DNA of 64,000 nucleotides. It comes from Ascaris suum. Lineage: Eukaryota > Nematoda > Chromadorea > Rhabditida > Ascarididae. Position numbers and translations under genes: made by a program. The notes beneath the pieces were generated by a model. The model was given only the letters and a program-made list of their open reading frames with translations, was not told where the DNA came from and made no database searches. How positions within the stretch are numbered: the first letter of the stretch is position 1; each line of letters opens with the position of its first letter. This document shows positions 42,967-55,906 of the stretch, one piece after another. The stretch lies in NCBI GenBank assembly GCA_013433145.1, contig CM024184.1:1922137-1986136 (forward strand). Direction: 5' to 3'.

Positions 42967-44259
42967 GCATTGTTGAAGATTTCATAGGTGATGACTTATC
43001 GTACTTTTTGAAGAAACAATGCAGCATTTATATTTTAAGCATTTTTAATGATATAATACACGGTATGTTTCTTATAAAATTTTTTTTTTGGTGATCTTTT
43101 TTTTCTGTAGTTTGAAATAGTGCAAAAATTTCAATTGAGGTAATTGAAATTTTTAATAAAAATATATATTTTTATTGAGAATATTTTTATGAAAGTATAA
43201 AATAAATGCTGTATAGATTGAAATACCTATATTTTAGGATACGAGCGATTTTTATTGAAAATGATTGTGTTGTTTGATGAACAGACCTTACTTAATATCA
43301 TTACTGCCATGTATTTGTTACCTAATTTGTTGTAATTCTTTTTATTGATTTTGATATTGAGATTGCATTTTTATTGAATTTTTATTTACTTTTCTAAATT
43401 TTTAGTTATTTTCTATTGGTAATTTTTTTATACGTAATAAAGAGAATTGAAAATTTCAAGAAACTTTTATTATTATAGAAGTGAATAAAAACAAGGCGAA
43501 TTATTGATGAGATTGAAAGCACTTAATGAATTATATTGGTGAAATTATTTGTTGATGAGCATTCCACAGTTATAGCAGATATATTGGCGATTACATTGAT
43601 CATGGGTGAGGAAGAGTTGGTAGCTTGTCTCTCAAAAGCTTCCTACCTCGTATCAGTGTCCAAAATCTTCAGGTTATGCTTCTAAAGCTTGATATTGTCC
43701 ATGGGAAGGCGCTTTTGGCTTATTGTGCATCAATGGAGTTAGAGGTCAAGAATTTTTGATGTTCAAATTGCAAAGAATTTAGAGGCATCGAATGTTCTTG
43801 CAACAGTCGACTTGCTATCATGAAGTGTCAACACCTTCATATACGTTGATAATTCGATTGGAAGTGGATTGATTTTAGATAATCTCAATAGCGATGCGCC
43901 TTTTGACGACGTAGTCGCTTCGAGTTTTCTTTTGCTTAAAGGACACTATTCGCGTTGCCCACCTTTCTAGAGTTAAGCTTTTTGTGACAGCAACTTAGAC
44001 TGTGGCCAATGATCGAGCATGAATTGATCTTCACCAGGAATGCGTTTGCTTGAAGTAGATCGCAAAGTAGGTCGGGACCTTGTGACTGGTAGCTTATCCA
44101 CGATAGAAATCGGTCGTACCATCGTTGTTTCGTTTGTCCCAAGTCGTCGCTTACTTGACTTTTTACGCAGTTTTCATTTTGTGTTGTTGCGACCACTTGT
44201 GATCATTTCCGCGAAATCTATGTTATTTTTCAATTGTTTATGACAAGCGAGAACATCGT

Positions 44260-44333
44260 CCTAAGGTGGGATGCGAACTCGCGACTTCATTTTTTCCGGG
44301 CTAATGCTCTAACCGATTGACCAATTGCGAACA
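44260..44333 (-). tRNA. tRNA-like relic (pseudo-tRNA or SINE head)
   Basis: On the minus strand an A-box-like TGGTCAATCGGTTAGAGCA is followed about 30 bases later by a B-box-like GAGTTCGCATCCC, at tRNA-like spacing. The acceptor and T stems do not pair properly and no clear anticodon stem can be drawn, so this is not an intact tRNA gene. Confidence 0.4.
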
Positions 44334-44670
44334 CTTTAATTCTCCGTTGCTTAATATCTGGATAAAACTTAAATTGAGTTTATCATAGAGCGTTGATCGT
44401 TTTTCAAAATTGAAACTATGACATCGGCTTAGTAAAAATATAAAAATTATGCGATGGAAACAAGATGAATGAATGTGGGAAAAAATTAATTTCTGAGTGA
44501 GCTAATTAACGAAAAAGAAATCATTTCTTCTATATGACGCATTTTGATGTTCAATTATTATTTCTTGATTTCATCGTTTATTATTGCATATTGAAAATCT
44601 AGCAGTTGAATGAATGCACAAATAAAGCATTCACCATTTGAATAACATTAAAATCATTGTATATTAACGT

Positions 44671-44784
<114 letters not shown>

Positions 44785-45221
44785 TTGCATCGATTGAACA
44801 TCTCAACGAATGTGTGGAACGATAGAGAGGTGATCAATTCAATACGAGCGTAATGAACACTCAATCTTATATTCAGTTAAATTGAAATAGGTGGTATGAA
44901 GTTTGTTAGTGCGATACGAATATTTACAAATCTCAATTGCATAGTGGTATGAAATTCGATATTAGCAGTTTGGCGCTTCTATGTGATTTCGCAGATTTGA
45001 ATATATCCTTAGTTATAAGCTATAAGTATCGAGGTGTTTTTTTTTGGCTGCAGTTTTTAGGTAGAAATATGAAAGGGTCGAATAAATGCGTATCTTATAG
45101 GTGTGCAAAGATTTGTAACGCTGAACAGCACTAAGAAATAGATATGATTCGGAAAGGAATAGATGCCGTTCTTAATCACCTAACAATTTTAGGCATAGAT
45201 GAGGTAATATGACATCCTGAT

Positions 45222-45234
45222 AGGGGGGGGGGGA
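45222..45234 (+). repeat. Poly(G) tract (poly(C) on the EF-hand gene's strand)
   Basis: G run of about 11 bases, 70 bp downstream of the donor of EF-hand exon 3 on the minus strand. Confidence 0.8.
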
Positions 45235-45302
45235 TGAATGGCAAGGTGAGTGAATAAATATGAGGGGAGGGAGATAGCAATAAAATGATACGGAAGAGTT
45301 AC

Positions 45303-48300
45303 CGTTATAATTGACGCGTCCATCTTTGTCGGCATCTGCTTCATTTAGCATCTCGAACGCATCCTCCAATGTAATGCTCTTCCCATGATGTGACATGATC
45401 GACCTCAGGTCCTCCACCGAGATAAACCCGTCGCTGTCCTTATCGAATTCCTTCAATTGTCTCCCCTTTTATTTCAATGTTTGATATAACACACTATTTA
45501 TTCGTTGTCCTAATTGGGGAAACATTAGAAATGGTGCAGCTCGAGGGGAGATTGAGCTTCTTTTTGGGCTGTTTGAGGGTGAGGGGTCTACCTATTGTCG
45601 CTACTGTAAAATTAGTCTGTGACGCCATGTCTTCCGGGAGTGTCTTGTTCTAAGCATAGCGTTAGGCTTGTCGTCCAGACATCATTGTTTATTATGTACA
45701 GAATCAAAATTATCAGTCAACTGTAAGAGGATGCGATTACTTTGTACTGCTTAACAAATTTGGGATTCTTTTAGCTTGAGGTCATGATTAAATGACTTGT
45801 TTCTGTTGTAGAAATTATGTAGTGAATATGCGTTGATTGATCGAGAATCATCGTGAAGATGAATTATTGATAATCTAACCTGAGCGTAACCTAACCAGTC
45901 GAAAAGGAAATGAATTGATTTGGAATTTGTCTTAATGAAAGAGGAATAGAAATATGAAAGTAAGATAGAACAGGAACATGAGGATTAGGAGGATTGTTGG
46001 AAATGAAGGATGAGAACGGAAGAAATATCGTTTTACCCTAAAGACTCGTCTTAGTTCATACTCTTCCGCTTCAGTCTTTCGAGCTTTGCGTGCCATTAGC
46101 CGTAGGAATTCATCCATCTCAATTGTACCATTTCCTGAAGTTGATCGCAACGTTTATTGCGTCATTCGTTGTTCCGATAAAATGTTGCCAATTTCTTTCT
46201 TTTTTTTTTTTCTTATTCGCGAAAGCAAAGAACATTTAAAATTAGCGACACTATAGTGCCTTATTTATTTATTTATTTACTTATTGTTTTTCCGTTTCTC
46301 TATTTTCTTTCTCATCCTTCCATTTTTTTTTTCATTCTTCGTTCTTTCCATCGCTTTTTTTTTCGATTCGTTTTCAATCGTCACTGTCGCTTTTTCGTTC
46401 TTTTCCTTTCGACTTATATATTAAAGAATTTTGTTGATTAAAAGGTTGCAAATCTTGCCGAAGATGAGGCTGAATGATTGTTATATTGCTGGAAAGTTTT
46501 TTCCCCCATATAGATGGAAAAAGAAGAAACGAGCGATATGTTGTTGCCATTTTTTTGCGCTTGAAAATTCAACGGTCATAATGCAAATGCAATGAAAAGG
46601 GCGAGGGGGTTGATTGCATCGAAGGGCTGAAAGGTGGATGGGCAGTCGAAACTCCGTAACACCCCCGAGTTGCATCGAGTAGGACTCACTGTCCTCTCGA
46701 CACATAACCATGTACATCTTTATATTTATAAAAAGTATACTTTTTGCAATATAGCGTGTTATTTCGATTTTGAAACATTTTTCTTCAATGATTTTAAGGC
46801 GGTGCATAGTTTTCGGTGTTCAATGAAAAAAGCATTGTCCATGGATGGGATCGAACCCGCGATAGTAATTGTCCGATTTGAGTAGGATAAAAAAGTTTTG
46901 CTATAACGATAGATGTTAATTATCTATTGCACTCATTAAATTAATCGAGAAATATGCAAATGAATTCTATTCGAAAATCTTATTCGATCACGCACATAAA
47001 ACAACATATGTAAGTGCAACCATGAATACAAATCTATGCATTCGTGCTTCCGGTCTATCGATATTTGGCCACGATCGCTAATTGCTCGCAGACTGAATGC
47101 AATTTTCTTGTCACGCTATTCGCCTTTAGAGAATAACGCAATTTGTATCCTCATTATTACCCATCCTCGTATATCACTCAGTGAATGTAAAATCGTTGTG
47201 ATAGCCCATAGTTTGCCAATTCCAGGTGGAAAATTCTTTAAAAAAACTTTCAATTTTGGGGTAAGATATGGGATGGGAGGACGGCAGGGGGAAGGTGGGG
47301 AAGGGGCAGAATGATAATTCATATCTCATTTTATTGATATATGGAACTTTAGTGGTAAACATGAAATGTGATCTTTTTTAAGCAAAGATACTAGAAAATT
47401 TCTTCAAAATGAAATATTTGAAGAATATTAGGTATATTTGTTATGTCTTAAATCAGTTCTGCTTATAAACCTCTATTTTATAGCACATTGTTCATATATA
47501 TTTTTCTTGAGGATTGTACTTTTGGTATACGACCCTTGAGAGTTTGCATCGAAATTAGATTATTTTGAATGGTCACGAGGAGAAGGGGAGGGGGGGGGTT
47601 GAGCAGGGAAGGATGGGTGGGGAGGGGATTAGAGAGGAAGCGATGAAGCAGCAGTGTGATTTTTCCTGTTTTTTTTCTCATCAAAAGATCCTCTTGAACT
47701 CCGATGCGGACTTTTATGGGACCTGACCAATCAGTTCCTTCATCTTTTACATATAATTTCCAATTCAAATTGGCTGATCAAAAATGTTGCATCCTTCTGT
47801 TCTTTTCCTCTCCCCCCTCCCCTTCTCCTCCCCTCTTATTCCCTCATCAGAGAGTACTTACACAATAGCAGCAAAAAATTTACAGAGCATTTTGATAATA
47901 TCATAGACGTAAAATTGCTAAGTTATAAATTTTTCGAGTGAGATTGCGAGCGATAAATGAACAAACACTTCAAGAAGTACAGCAATGCACTCATATTACT
48001 TGAAGAATTTCTATAATCAGCCTTCAGCACGGATAATATCCGAGCTTTTTTCCATCTCCTACCATATCGCCTCCCTCCTTACCTACTCCTAATCTCCTCC
48101 GGATCGATCTGCAATATTTCAAATAGAATCGAAAATGAGACCATCCTCATCGAATTCGGAAATCATCCTTCTTAGTTCGCTTTCAGAAGGGTGTTCACCA
48201 AGTGAGTCCATAACAGCGCCTAATTCATCGACCGTAATTCGTCCATCACCATCTCGATCGAATACACTAAATGCTTCACGGATTTCCGTTAGTCGATCGC

Positions 48301-48343
48301 TTTCGATTTGTTCGAATGTTGCCGAACGTTTCCCATGCTCCAT
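45303..48343 (-). CDS. Calmodulin-like EF-hand protein, last exon unresolved
   Basis: Minus-strand exons 48343-48142 (ATG, phase 1 out), 46134-46037 (phase 0 out) and 45450-45303 (phase 1 out) join in frame to give 149 residues plus a split Gly/Glu codon. Predicted cytosolic or nuclear calcium sensor of the calmodulin family. EF loops: [12 protein letters not shown] (about 29-40), [12 protein letters not shown] (65-76, split by intron 1), [12 protein letters not shown] (103-114, Asp rather than Glu at position 12) and [11 protein letters not shown] (139-149, cut before position 12). The linker [20 protein letters not shown] matches calmodulin's central helix. The N-terminus has about ten residues more than calmodulin. 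TTGAAG just before the ATG could be a trans-splice acceptor. The end is unclear: the nearest acceptor (45215) gives Gly at loop position 12 and about 12 residues to a stop; a distant one near 42786 restores NEF but has no calmodulin-like tail. Confidence 0.8.
46840..46875 (-). other. B-box-like sequence, possible SINE relic
   Basis: The minus strand reads GCGGGTTCGATCCCATCC, close to the tRNA T-arm/B-box consensus, without a recognisable A box or stems. It could be a tRNA-derived repeat fragment, inside intron 1 of the EF-hand gene. Confidence 0.3.
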
Positions 48344-48851
48344 TCACTTCAAAAAAATTTTTGCATGTTTTGATTATACAAAAAATCATAAAAACTATCG
48401 AACGAAGAGAACATAACGGAATTAAGTATGTATTTTTTGATGCGAACGAAATTGCATGCAGAAACAATTGCCAGCTCATTTGCATAATCAAGCGGAAAAG
48501 AGAATGGGTGGTGAAGTTGTGGGAGAGTAGTGGGGGAGGGATGGAGGGAGAGGTGGGAGAGTGGGATGGCGGAGGGAAGGGTAGAGGGAGACGTGGGTTG
48601 CAACTTGGCGCTCTCAGTCCTCATATTTAATTACATAGAAAGTTTGAGAGGTTTTTAGTAAACTTCTTCAGAAGTCGGCACTTTTTCTTCTGCAAAAGCT
48701 GGAGAATAACTCACCTTTAATAATTTTCCCATCTGTCATTGCGATTCTCAATTATAGTAATAATTTTGTATTTGTTTTATTGCAAAGTTGATGATCGAAA
48801 ACTAACGTGGGAAGCTGTAAACAGGGCTTTAAAGAAAGTGAGGGCAGTATA

Positions 48852-49085
48852 TGAATCGAACTTAAACTGGGCTCGAATGAATTGAACTTAAATTCGAATC
48901 GAGTGAATCGAGCTTAGATAAGAAATGAATGAGTTGAATTTAAAATCGAATCGAATGAATTGAACTGAAATTAGAATCTGATGAATTGAACCTAAGTTCA
49001 AATCAAATGGATCGAATTTAAATTCTATTCAATGGATCGGACTTAAATGCGAATCGGATGAAATGAACTTAGATTCATATGATCG
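48852..49085 (+). repeat. Diverged tandem repeat of about 34 bp
   Basis: A unit resembling GAATTGAACTTAAATTCGAA recurs about seven times with many substitutions. Confidence 0.7.
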
Positions 49086-50089
49086 TTGAAAAAAATATGC
49101 ATGATAGATGATTGCAAGCTTACAGTCAACTAGAAAAGTTTATTCGCTTGAAAAAAAAATATTGCAATCATTGCAAACATCATTTATTTAGAGCTCAAAA
49201 AAATTTTTTTTTGCAATTCTCTATCGTCTTTGTTTGCATTGATTTATCCAAAGGCTTTTTTTTCATAGAATTTTTAATAAAATTTTTTGCAAAATATTGT
49301 AAAATTGATATTTTAAATATTATATAATGGATAATTTAAATTGTCTAGAGAATATTTATGAGATTATTGCAATATAAATTACTAGAAGAAACTTTTCGCA
49401 TATATCATTCATATTTTCGATTAAATATCGTATAAAGTGAAATAAAAACCCCTCGGTGAGGAATTTCATTCATTGCAAATAAATACTCTCATATATCCAC
49501 CTTATGCGTTAGGAATATTAATTCTGAAATGATTATTATAATCGTTTCTTTGAAGGAGGAATCTTTTAGCTTTATACTCTAAGATTAAGTTTATAAGTCA
49601 TATGCAAATGAGATGTAAATATGCAAATACTTTTCTATGAACATTGCAATTCTATCATCGCTTATTTCATCGATAGAAAGCGTTCTATCTTCATTCTAGA
49701 TAGAAAGAATACGAAAGCCTATTTCACTATGTGAAATTGTAGAACTTAAATGAATCGAACTTAAATTTTGCAATTCAATCGAAATCGAATTTGAATAATT
49801 ATTTCATTTCATTACTTTATAACTAGAATATTCCTCATATTAAGTCGAATAAAAATGATTATCAATTAGAGTTTATACTTTTTACTCAATTGTTAAGGCT
49901 CATAGTATGTATTAAGTTGGCTAGAAAAAAAGGGTTACCATAATGTGAGAGAGGTACGTTTTTTTTTTTTTGAAATAGAACGCTTTTTTTTTTAAATGAA
50001 AACACATTTGAATAGTTCGAAAATTTTTGCACTTATTGATGGAAGAAATATTTGCATCGTTTCAAAAAAAAAAAAAATCCAGAAAAAAA

Positions 50090-50215
50090 GATTTACATCA
50101 ATGCAATGACGTGAGCATTAGTTGAACGTATATGAGTAACGGCTTTTGAGACGCTATTATTTTATGGCGCAAACGTCCGGATGCTCTCAATTTCCATGCA
50201 AATATTGCTCTTGTC
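50090..50215 (+). repeat. Dispersed repeat, copy 1
   Basis: About 125 bp, similar along its length to 50839-50960 (shared GAGCATTAGT, GACGCTATTATTTT-like, TGGCGCAAA and TCCATGCAAATATTGCTC phrases). Confidence 0.8.
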
Positions 50216-50838
50216 AAATGGATGGGGGAAAGGGACAACATATTCATTAGATTAAAAGTCCAAAAAAAAATCGAGAAAAAACAATAAAATATTGATAGAC
50301 GATGGAAAATCACCAACGATCAATTTGCAATAAATTACGTTTTTTTTTTTCATCGATCATTTAAATCAATCAATATTGATCTAATTTAATCGATTATTTT
50401 TCACATAGGAAAAAAAAATAAAAATAAATTTTCGAATTTATTTTTCAGCAGTAATAAAATTTTTTTTTAAAAATGGAAAAATTATGAAATCGATAATTTT
50501 ATATGGAACTTTTTTTTTGGTATTTTTATTTAAATGTTTTAAGCAGAAATCTATCGCTAAAAAAAACATCATTTATGATTATTTTTTGTTCCTCTCTCCT
50601 TTCCTCTCTTCGTATTTCTCTCTTCTTCCGCGTCTCTCTCAGCATCTCCGCACTTTTTTCTTCGGCTGGAAAAATCTACGTTGAGGTGAAGAAACTCGCT
50701 TTAATGAGTCATACTTTTTTAGTGTTAGCCCCATTCTGAGGTTGACGATAACAAAGAGTGCCGCTGAAGAATGAAGAGAACAATTTTTATTGCTTCCATA
50801 ATACTCTTATATCGCTCTCAGAAATTTATGGTGCATAA

Positions 50839-50960
50839 GATTTGCATCAATGCAATGATGCGAGCATTAGTCGGATATAATATGAGCATAACGTGTGACG
50901 CTATTATTTTGTGGCGCAAATGTCCAGGTGCTTTCAACTTCCATGCAAATATTGCTCATG
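50839..50960 (+). repeat. Dispersed repeat, copy 2
   Basis: Same orientation as copy 1, about 750 bp away, clearly diverged. The family is unknown. Confidence 0.8.
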
Positions 50961-51775
50961 ACGTTATCTAGTAATTTTCTGCGTATTTATATCTCATCTC
51001 TACAAATTTCGACTTGTTCGGTGAAATTTTGAACGCATAATGAATAGCAAAAATACAAAACTTGTACTTATCGCATACTTTCATTGATAATAGATGAGAA
51101 GTACACTTGCAACGCAATTGCAGTGTCTTTATGCGTTTGTTATTCCATAAATACTTGAACATTTGTGCCTTTTGTCTTCGTCACTTGCATAGATCTATGA
51201 ATAGCGCCACGTTTCGACGTTATATCACAACCAAAATGGTGTGCTTTCCTGATATCCATGAACCTTTTATATGTCCTTACATTTTTTTAAAGAAATAAAT
51301 AATATATATACATATACAATCCAATTATAAGTTTACACTATTACAAATATAGATTAAAGATTCAAATTTTAAAGTGCTTGTGTTAAAAAAATATATAAAA
51401 AGACATATAAAAATAATTCATGGATTAAATAGTTGACCACTATAAATCGTGAAATATTAAGCTTTGTTGTATATTTTTGCTGGTTGATATTTTTTGCATA
51501 TTATCAAAGTGGTCAAATATGGTGGTCACTTCTCAAATGGACCTACGAATAATTCAAAATGAAGACATATGAGAGAGTAAAATTTTTTATTGGTTAGCGA
51601 GAAAAGCTTATTGAAAAGAGATCGTCGATCATTTTATATAACGAGAGCAATTAATTGCAGCCATTTACAGCGTCAGAATTATCGAATCATTTTTATTCGA
51701 TTGTCGTGATCAGCTTTGATTAGTGAATTCGTTTCTTTCAACGAATCTATTCTAACTATGGATTTTCATCGATGG

Positions 51776-51841
51776 AATATCCCTTTTGTGTTCAAAAGTC
51801 TATACACAAATGCATCTTTGAACTCCCAAAGGGATATTTTA
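51776..51841. repeat. Short inverted repeat
   Basis: AATATCCCTTT at the left is mirrored by AAAGGGATATT at the right, enclosing about 40 bases, within a small open frame of no known family. Confidence 0.6.
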
Positions 51842-53522
51842 AGCAAGCATAAATTGCCGCTAGCCGTTTCGTCTATATCAATGCAATTTGGATTTTACTC
51901 GTTTTAAATCTCATTGAAATCATTTTAGTGCAATTTAGTTTATTAGAAATTCGAAACGATTACAAAACGGAGAACATATTTAAATCATTTTATCTCCGAA
52001 TTTAGTTGTCTAAAGTGAATTTGCATATAAAATTAGTCAATCTCATATCGAACGCTCTAATTTTCTTTTTTTTTTCTGTGAAAAAATGGTGGAAAAAGAA
52101 AAAAAATGGAAAAAAATTGGAGGAATTACGTTTTTTTTTTCTCACTTTTGTTTTCTAATTATCCATATCGACTTTTGATAGGATTATTTAAGCAGTTGCA
52201 TACTCAATTACCATTTAGCTTATTACCTGAAACATTTCATTAATGCATTTCTGTGCAATAAAATAAATGCACTAATGAAATGAAATATAGTAAAATATAA
52301 TTTGTTGAGAAAAATGAAGGAAAAGAAAATTGAATGAATGAAAATTTTTCAATAATGATTTCATTATTAGTTTTATTATTAATTACATATGAATCGTATC
52401 GAAAAATGTAATTGATAATTAAATGTAGGAAATAAAGATCTGCTATCAGATCATTAAAAAATTCGAAATTCTTCCTTTTGATTTTAGTAATTGTTTCTTG
52501 ATATACTAAGAAAACGAATAAATGAAAATATTATAGGAAAAATAATATCGAGAAAATAAAAAAAAAATCGAAAGAAATTTTGGCGTAAAAGTTAAGAAAA
52601 ACGAAAAAATATTACGGACTATTGTCATATTAAAAAAAAAAAGAAGAAGTTGAAAACTATTTTAACACGTCGATTATGATAAAAATTCTCGGAGAAATTT
52701 CTATTGTTAATGTGTTGAAATTTTAGAAAATAATTTTCAAAAAATGACTTATAAATTAAGCGCATTAAATAACTCTTCCATTTCCGGTTTTTTTTCTTTC
52801 ATTCTACGAAATAATATAAATAAATTTTCATAATTTTTGAGAAAATCTTTAAATCTCATTGGAATATAAATGAATATAAATATTTATGCGCATTTAATTA
52901 GGTCCAAGTTGATTGCTGAATAAAATTGTAAGCGGTAAAATAATTTCTAGGCTAATACCTTTTCTCCTTCGACTCTCCCCATCCCCAGGCCCTCCCCAAT
53001 CCTCCTTTCCGTCGTCCATCCCCTAACGGCGCAATTTTCGTGGCCAGTGTCGAAACGAACTAGAGCGGCCAATCTCAAAGCAGCGAACAATGCTCGACGA
53101 AGTTAATGAAAACTAAGATGATATAAGCCAGTTCTGCCAAAGAGGCAATTAGAAATTCAAAAGCGTGTCGAAAATTTCATATGGAAACCCGGACGTTGGA
53201 CGTGGTAACCTCATTCTATTTTTTATTAGTTGACTGTAGGATATTACGAGAGGTCAGAAAATATTCATTCAACTAGCATTATGATTAAGTTAAGACATAA
53301 AAAATTGATTGAATTTCTTTTGCGCAAATGTGGTTTCTCGCCTTTTTTTCGTCCATTTCAGATACTGGAGCAGCCATTTTTGGTATAGACACAACTAGCT
53401 GATTATATTCTTTTGAATATCTCCTTCGCAAATTTGCATATTGTGACATTTTGCGACGTTTTAATGTGAGCGCTTAGTTAATTGTTAGTTGAAAATTACA
53501 CCTCAAATGTGCGTCCATCTCC

Positions 53523-54023
53523 ATGGATTTTGATTTTCGCGCGATGAATTCGTCCACAAAGAGGATGTGTACTGGATGCCCTATTTAGTGGAAGTACAAC
53601 GGTACGATGGTGGCAATGACCAAAGAGGAGGTTTGCAGAACGACAACGTATAAAAGATAGAGAAGAACGAAAACTGGATGAAATACGAATTATTGTCGAG
53701 ATTAAAGCAGTTGGCAAGATGAGCGAGCAAAATATGAACTACTACGAATTTCAAAAAGTGCGCAGTGAACTAGCAGACATGATGAGGAAAAGAATTTGGT
53801 GGATTGCAGAAAAAGATATGAATGTGAAAAGAAGTTGGCGTTTACGAGTTTCCACACAACGTTCAAGAGTGGCATCACGAAGAATTGTAGACTACTGCAT
53901 AGAAAAGATGCAAATTTCTTAGATGGTAACGGCACAAAATGGCAGAAAAATCATCTCTATAAGACACCCTATACAGTGGTGTTCAGCCAGCTACTGAGCT
54001 ATTCGTGGATCAAAAGCAAATGA
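53523..54023 (+). pseudogene. Decayed coding-like stretch, unknown family
   Basis: Three overlapping plus-strand frames read like protein in succession: from ATG 53523, with an in-frame TAG at 53586; then an open frame from about 53620 to 53922 with a charged, helical-looking part (ERQRIKDREERKLDEIRIIV) and MRKRIWWIAEKD; then a frame from 53796 to 54023 (KKLAFTSFHTTFKSG, FLDGNGTKWQK). Moving between them needs two frame changes. GC content is above the surroundings. I do not recognise the family. It could be a pseudogene or old mobile-element relic, or one of the frames may be a real small exon. Confidence 0.3.
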
Positions 54024-54077
54024 CCACCGCTCATCATTATCTGCACCTAAACCTAGGCGGAAATTTACTCTGAGGAA

Positions 54078-54245
54078 ATCAATATTTTGCATGCCCATAT
54101 AACGTGGAACAGGACGAAAACAATAGTTGTATTTTGTCAATATTTTGGAAATCAATATTTTGTATGCCCATATAAAACCTGATCTGTTGCGATCATTGTA
54201 TGCCCATATAACGTGGAATAGGACGAAATCAATAGTTGGATTTTA
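54078..54245 (+). repeat. Imperfect repeats of a TGCCCATATAACGTGGAA unit
   Basis: TGCCCATATAACGTGGAA(C/T)A occurs twice and TATGCCCATATAA once more, with AATCAATATTTT and GGACGAAA.CAATAGTTG repeated around them. Confidence 0.8.
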
Positions 54246-55754
54246 TCATTCGACAAATATTGGCAATACGAATTTCAAAGAGCAAAGATAGCTAAAGTTT
54301 GTCGATTGTACAAAGAAACAAATCACAAATAATTTGAAATTCTTTCTTTCTTCATAGAGATATTTGAATTTCTTACTGACAAATTGATACACTCTAAAGC
54401 TATAAGATAGTTGAACTAAACAACATATAGTTTCTTCAGTTCAGTTTTTCCCTCTCTGTTAATTCTATTTTGGCAATGATTCCGATATTACTTTTACTAC
54501 GAATATCTTTTAACAGAGTTCGATTGAAAATGAAATTTTAGCTATGATGCAGATGTTTTGTTAACTCTTTTGCTATATCCGCTCCTATTACTCTTCAACT
54601 ATTCATGTGTGTTTTGAATTGCTATTGAAACTCCAATGAATTATGATCGCATTGATCGAACAAGGTCCCATGCTGTCTTTATTGACAACTATCTTGTAAC
54701 GGAAGTTCGGTTAAAAGTAAAATCTTCGTCACTTTTCATGGATTAAAATTTGGTGGCTATTTCTTTCGGTTTTTTTTTCGGTCATAATATAAGTTAGATT
54801 TTTATCGGCAATCGACTAAACTTTCAGCCGGCAATCAATTGAAATTTGAGGATTGCATTTGGTATCAGTTGAATTTCGTTTACAGTTCGACGCCTTTGAT
54901 CGGCTTAATGACTTTAAAAAATTCTTTCACTTAATATTACTATGAGCGAACGTGGCATTGATGAATATTACAATAACAAAAGTCGCTTGCAAATCATAAA
55001 AATGAATATAAATCAATTTTCCATTTCCTCTATTTTCTCTTAAATCAAATCACCGAAAAAAAAAACTACAAAGTTCTAAATGTCTTTAAAATCTAATTTC
55101 ATCAATTTTTTTTTTATTCTTTGAAATTTTATTTTATTGTTCCCCTATTTTATTTCATTAAAAATTTCAATAATATTGTAATGTTGCATTATTTTATTAT
55201 GCAAATTTCGATTTTATTTTTGCATCAATGTTGCATTTTCCATAGAGGGAAATACATCGAGGCGATGAACAATGAAATTTGGAAGTGAAATTTTTTGAAA
55301 AATTATTCCCAAGATGATTGCCTAAGGCACAATTGCCATACAACGAAAATAACAGCTGAAATCGGCTTTCTATTAAAAGTGTTCCGCTCAGATACTTTTT
55401 ACGTTTGCGGATGGAGGTATCAAAGAATCGACAATTGTCTATCTTCTTAACAAGAGCAAAAAAAAAGTTACAAGACGACCGTAGGGGAAAGGCGAGAGAA
55501 GACGAGAGTTGTACATGAAGAAGAAATGAATGCTGCTAGTAATATAAAAAACTTCTTAGACGTTAATAGTGTGAATGTAAGTGAATAAGAAACGGAAACA
55601 GCGCATTCAATTCTAGCTGATTAAATGATCTTATGAGGAGAACGATAGCTTTTTCAGCTCCACTATTGAATGACGTTAATGGAAATTCTAATTTCTTTTT
55701 TATTGTTATCCATAAATTGCTCTCTGCACTTATTTCTATTCAATTCATACGTCA

Positions 55755-55906
<152 letters not shown>

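Noticed and set aside
47478..47768. Minus-strand open frame in EF-hand intron 1 ([20 protein letters not shown])
   Set aside because: Reads plausibly, but EF-hand exons 1 and 2 already join inside a canonical loop, and no other host gene is visible.
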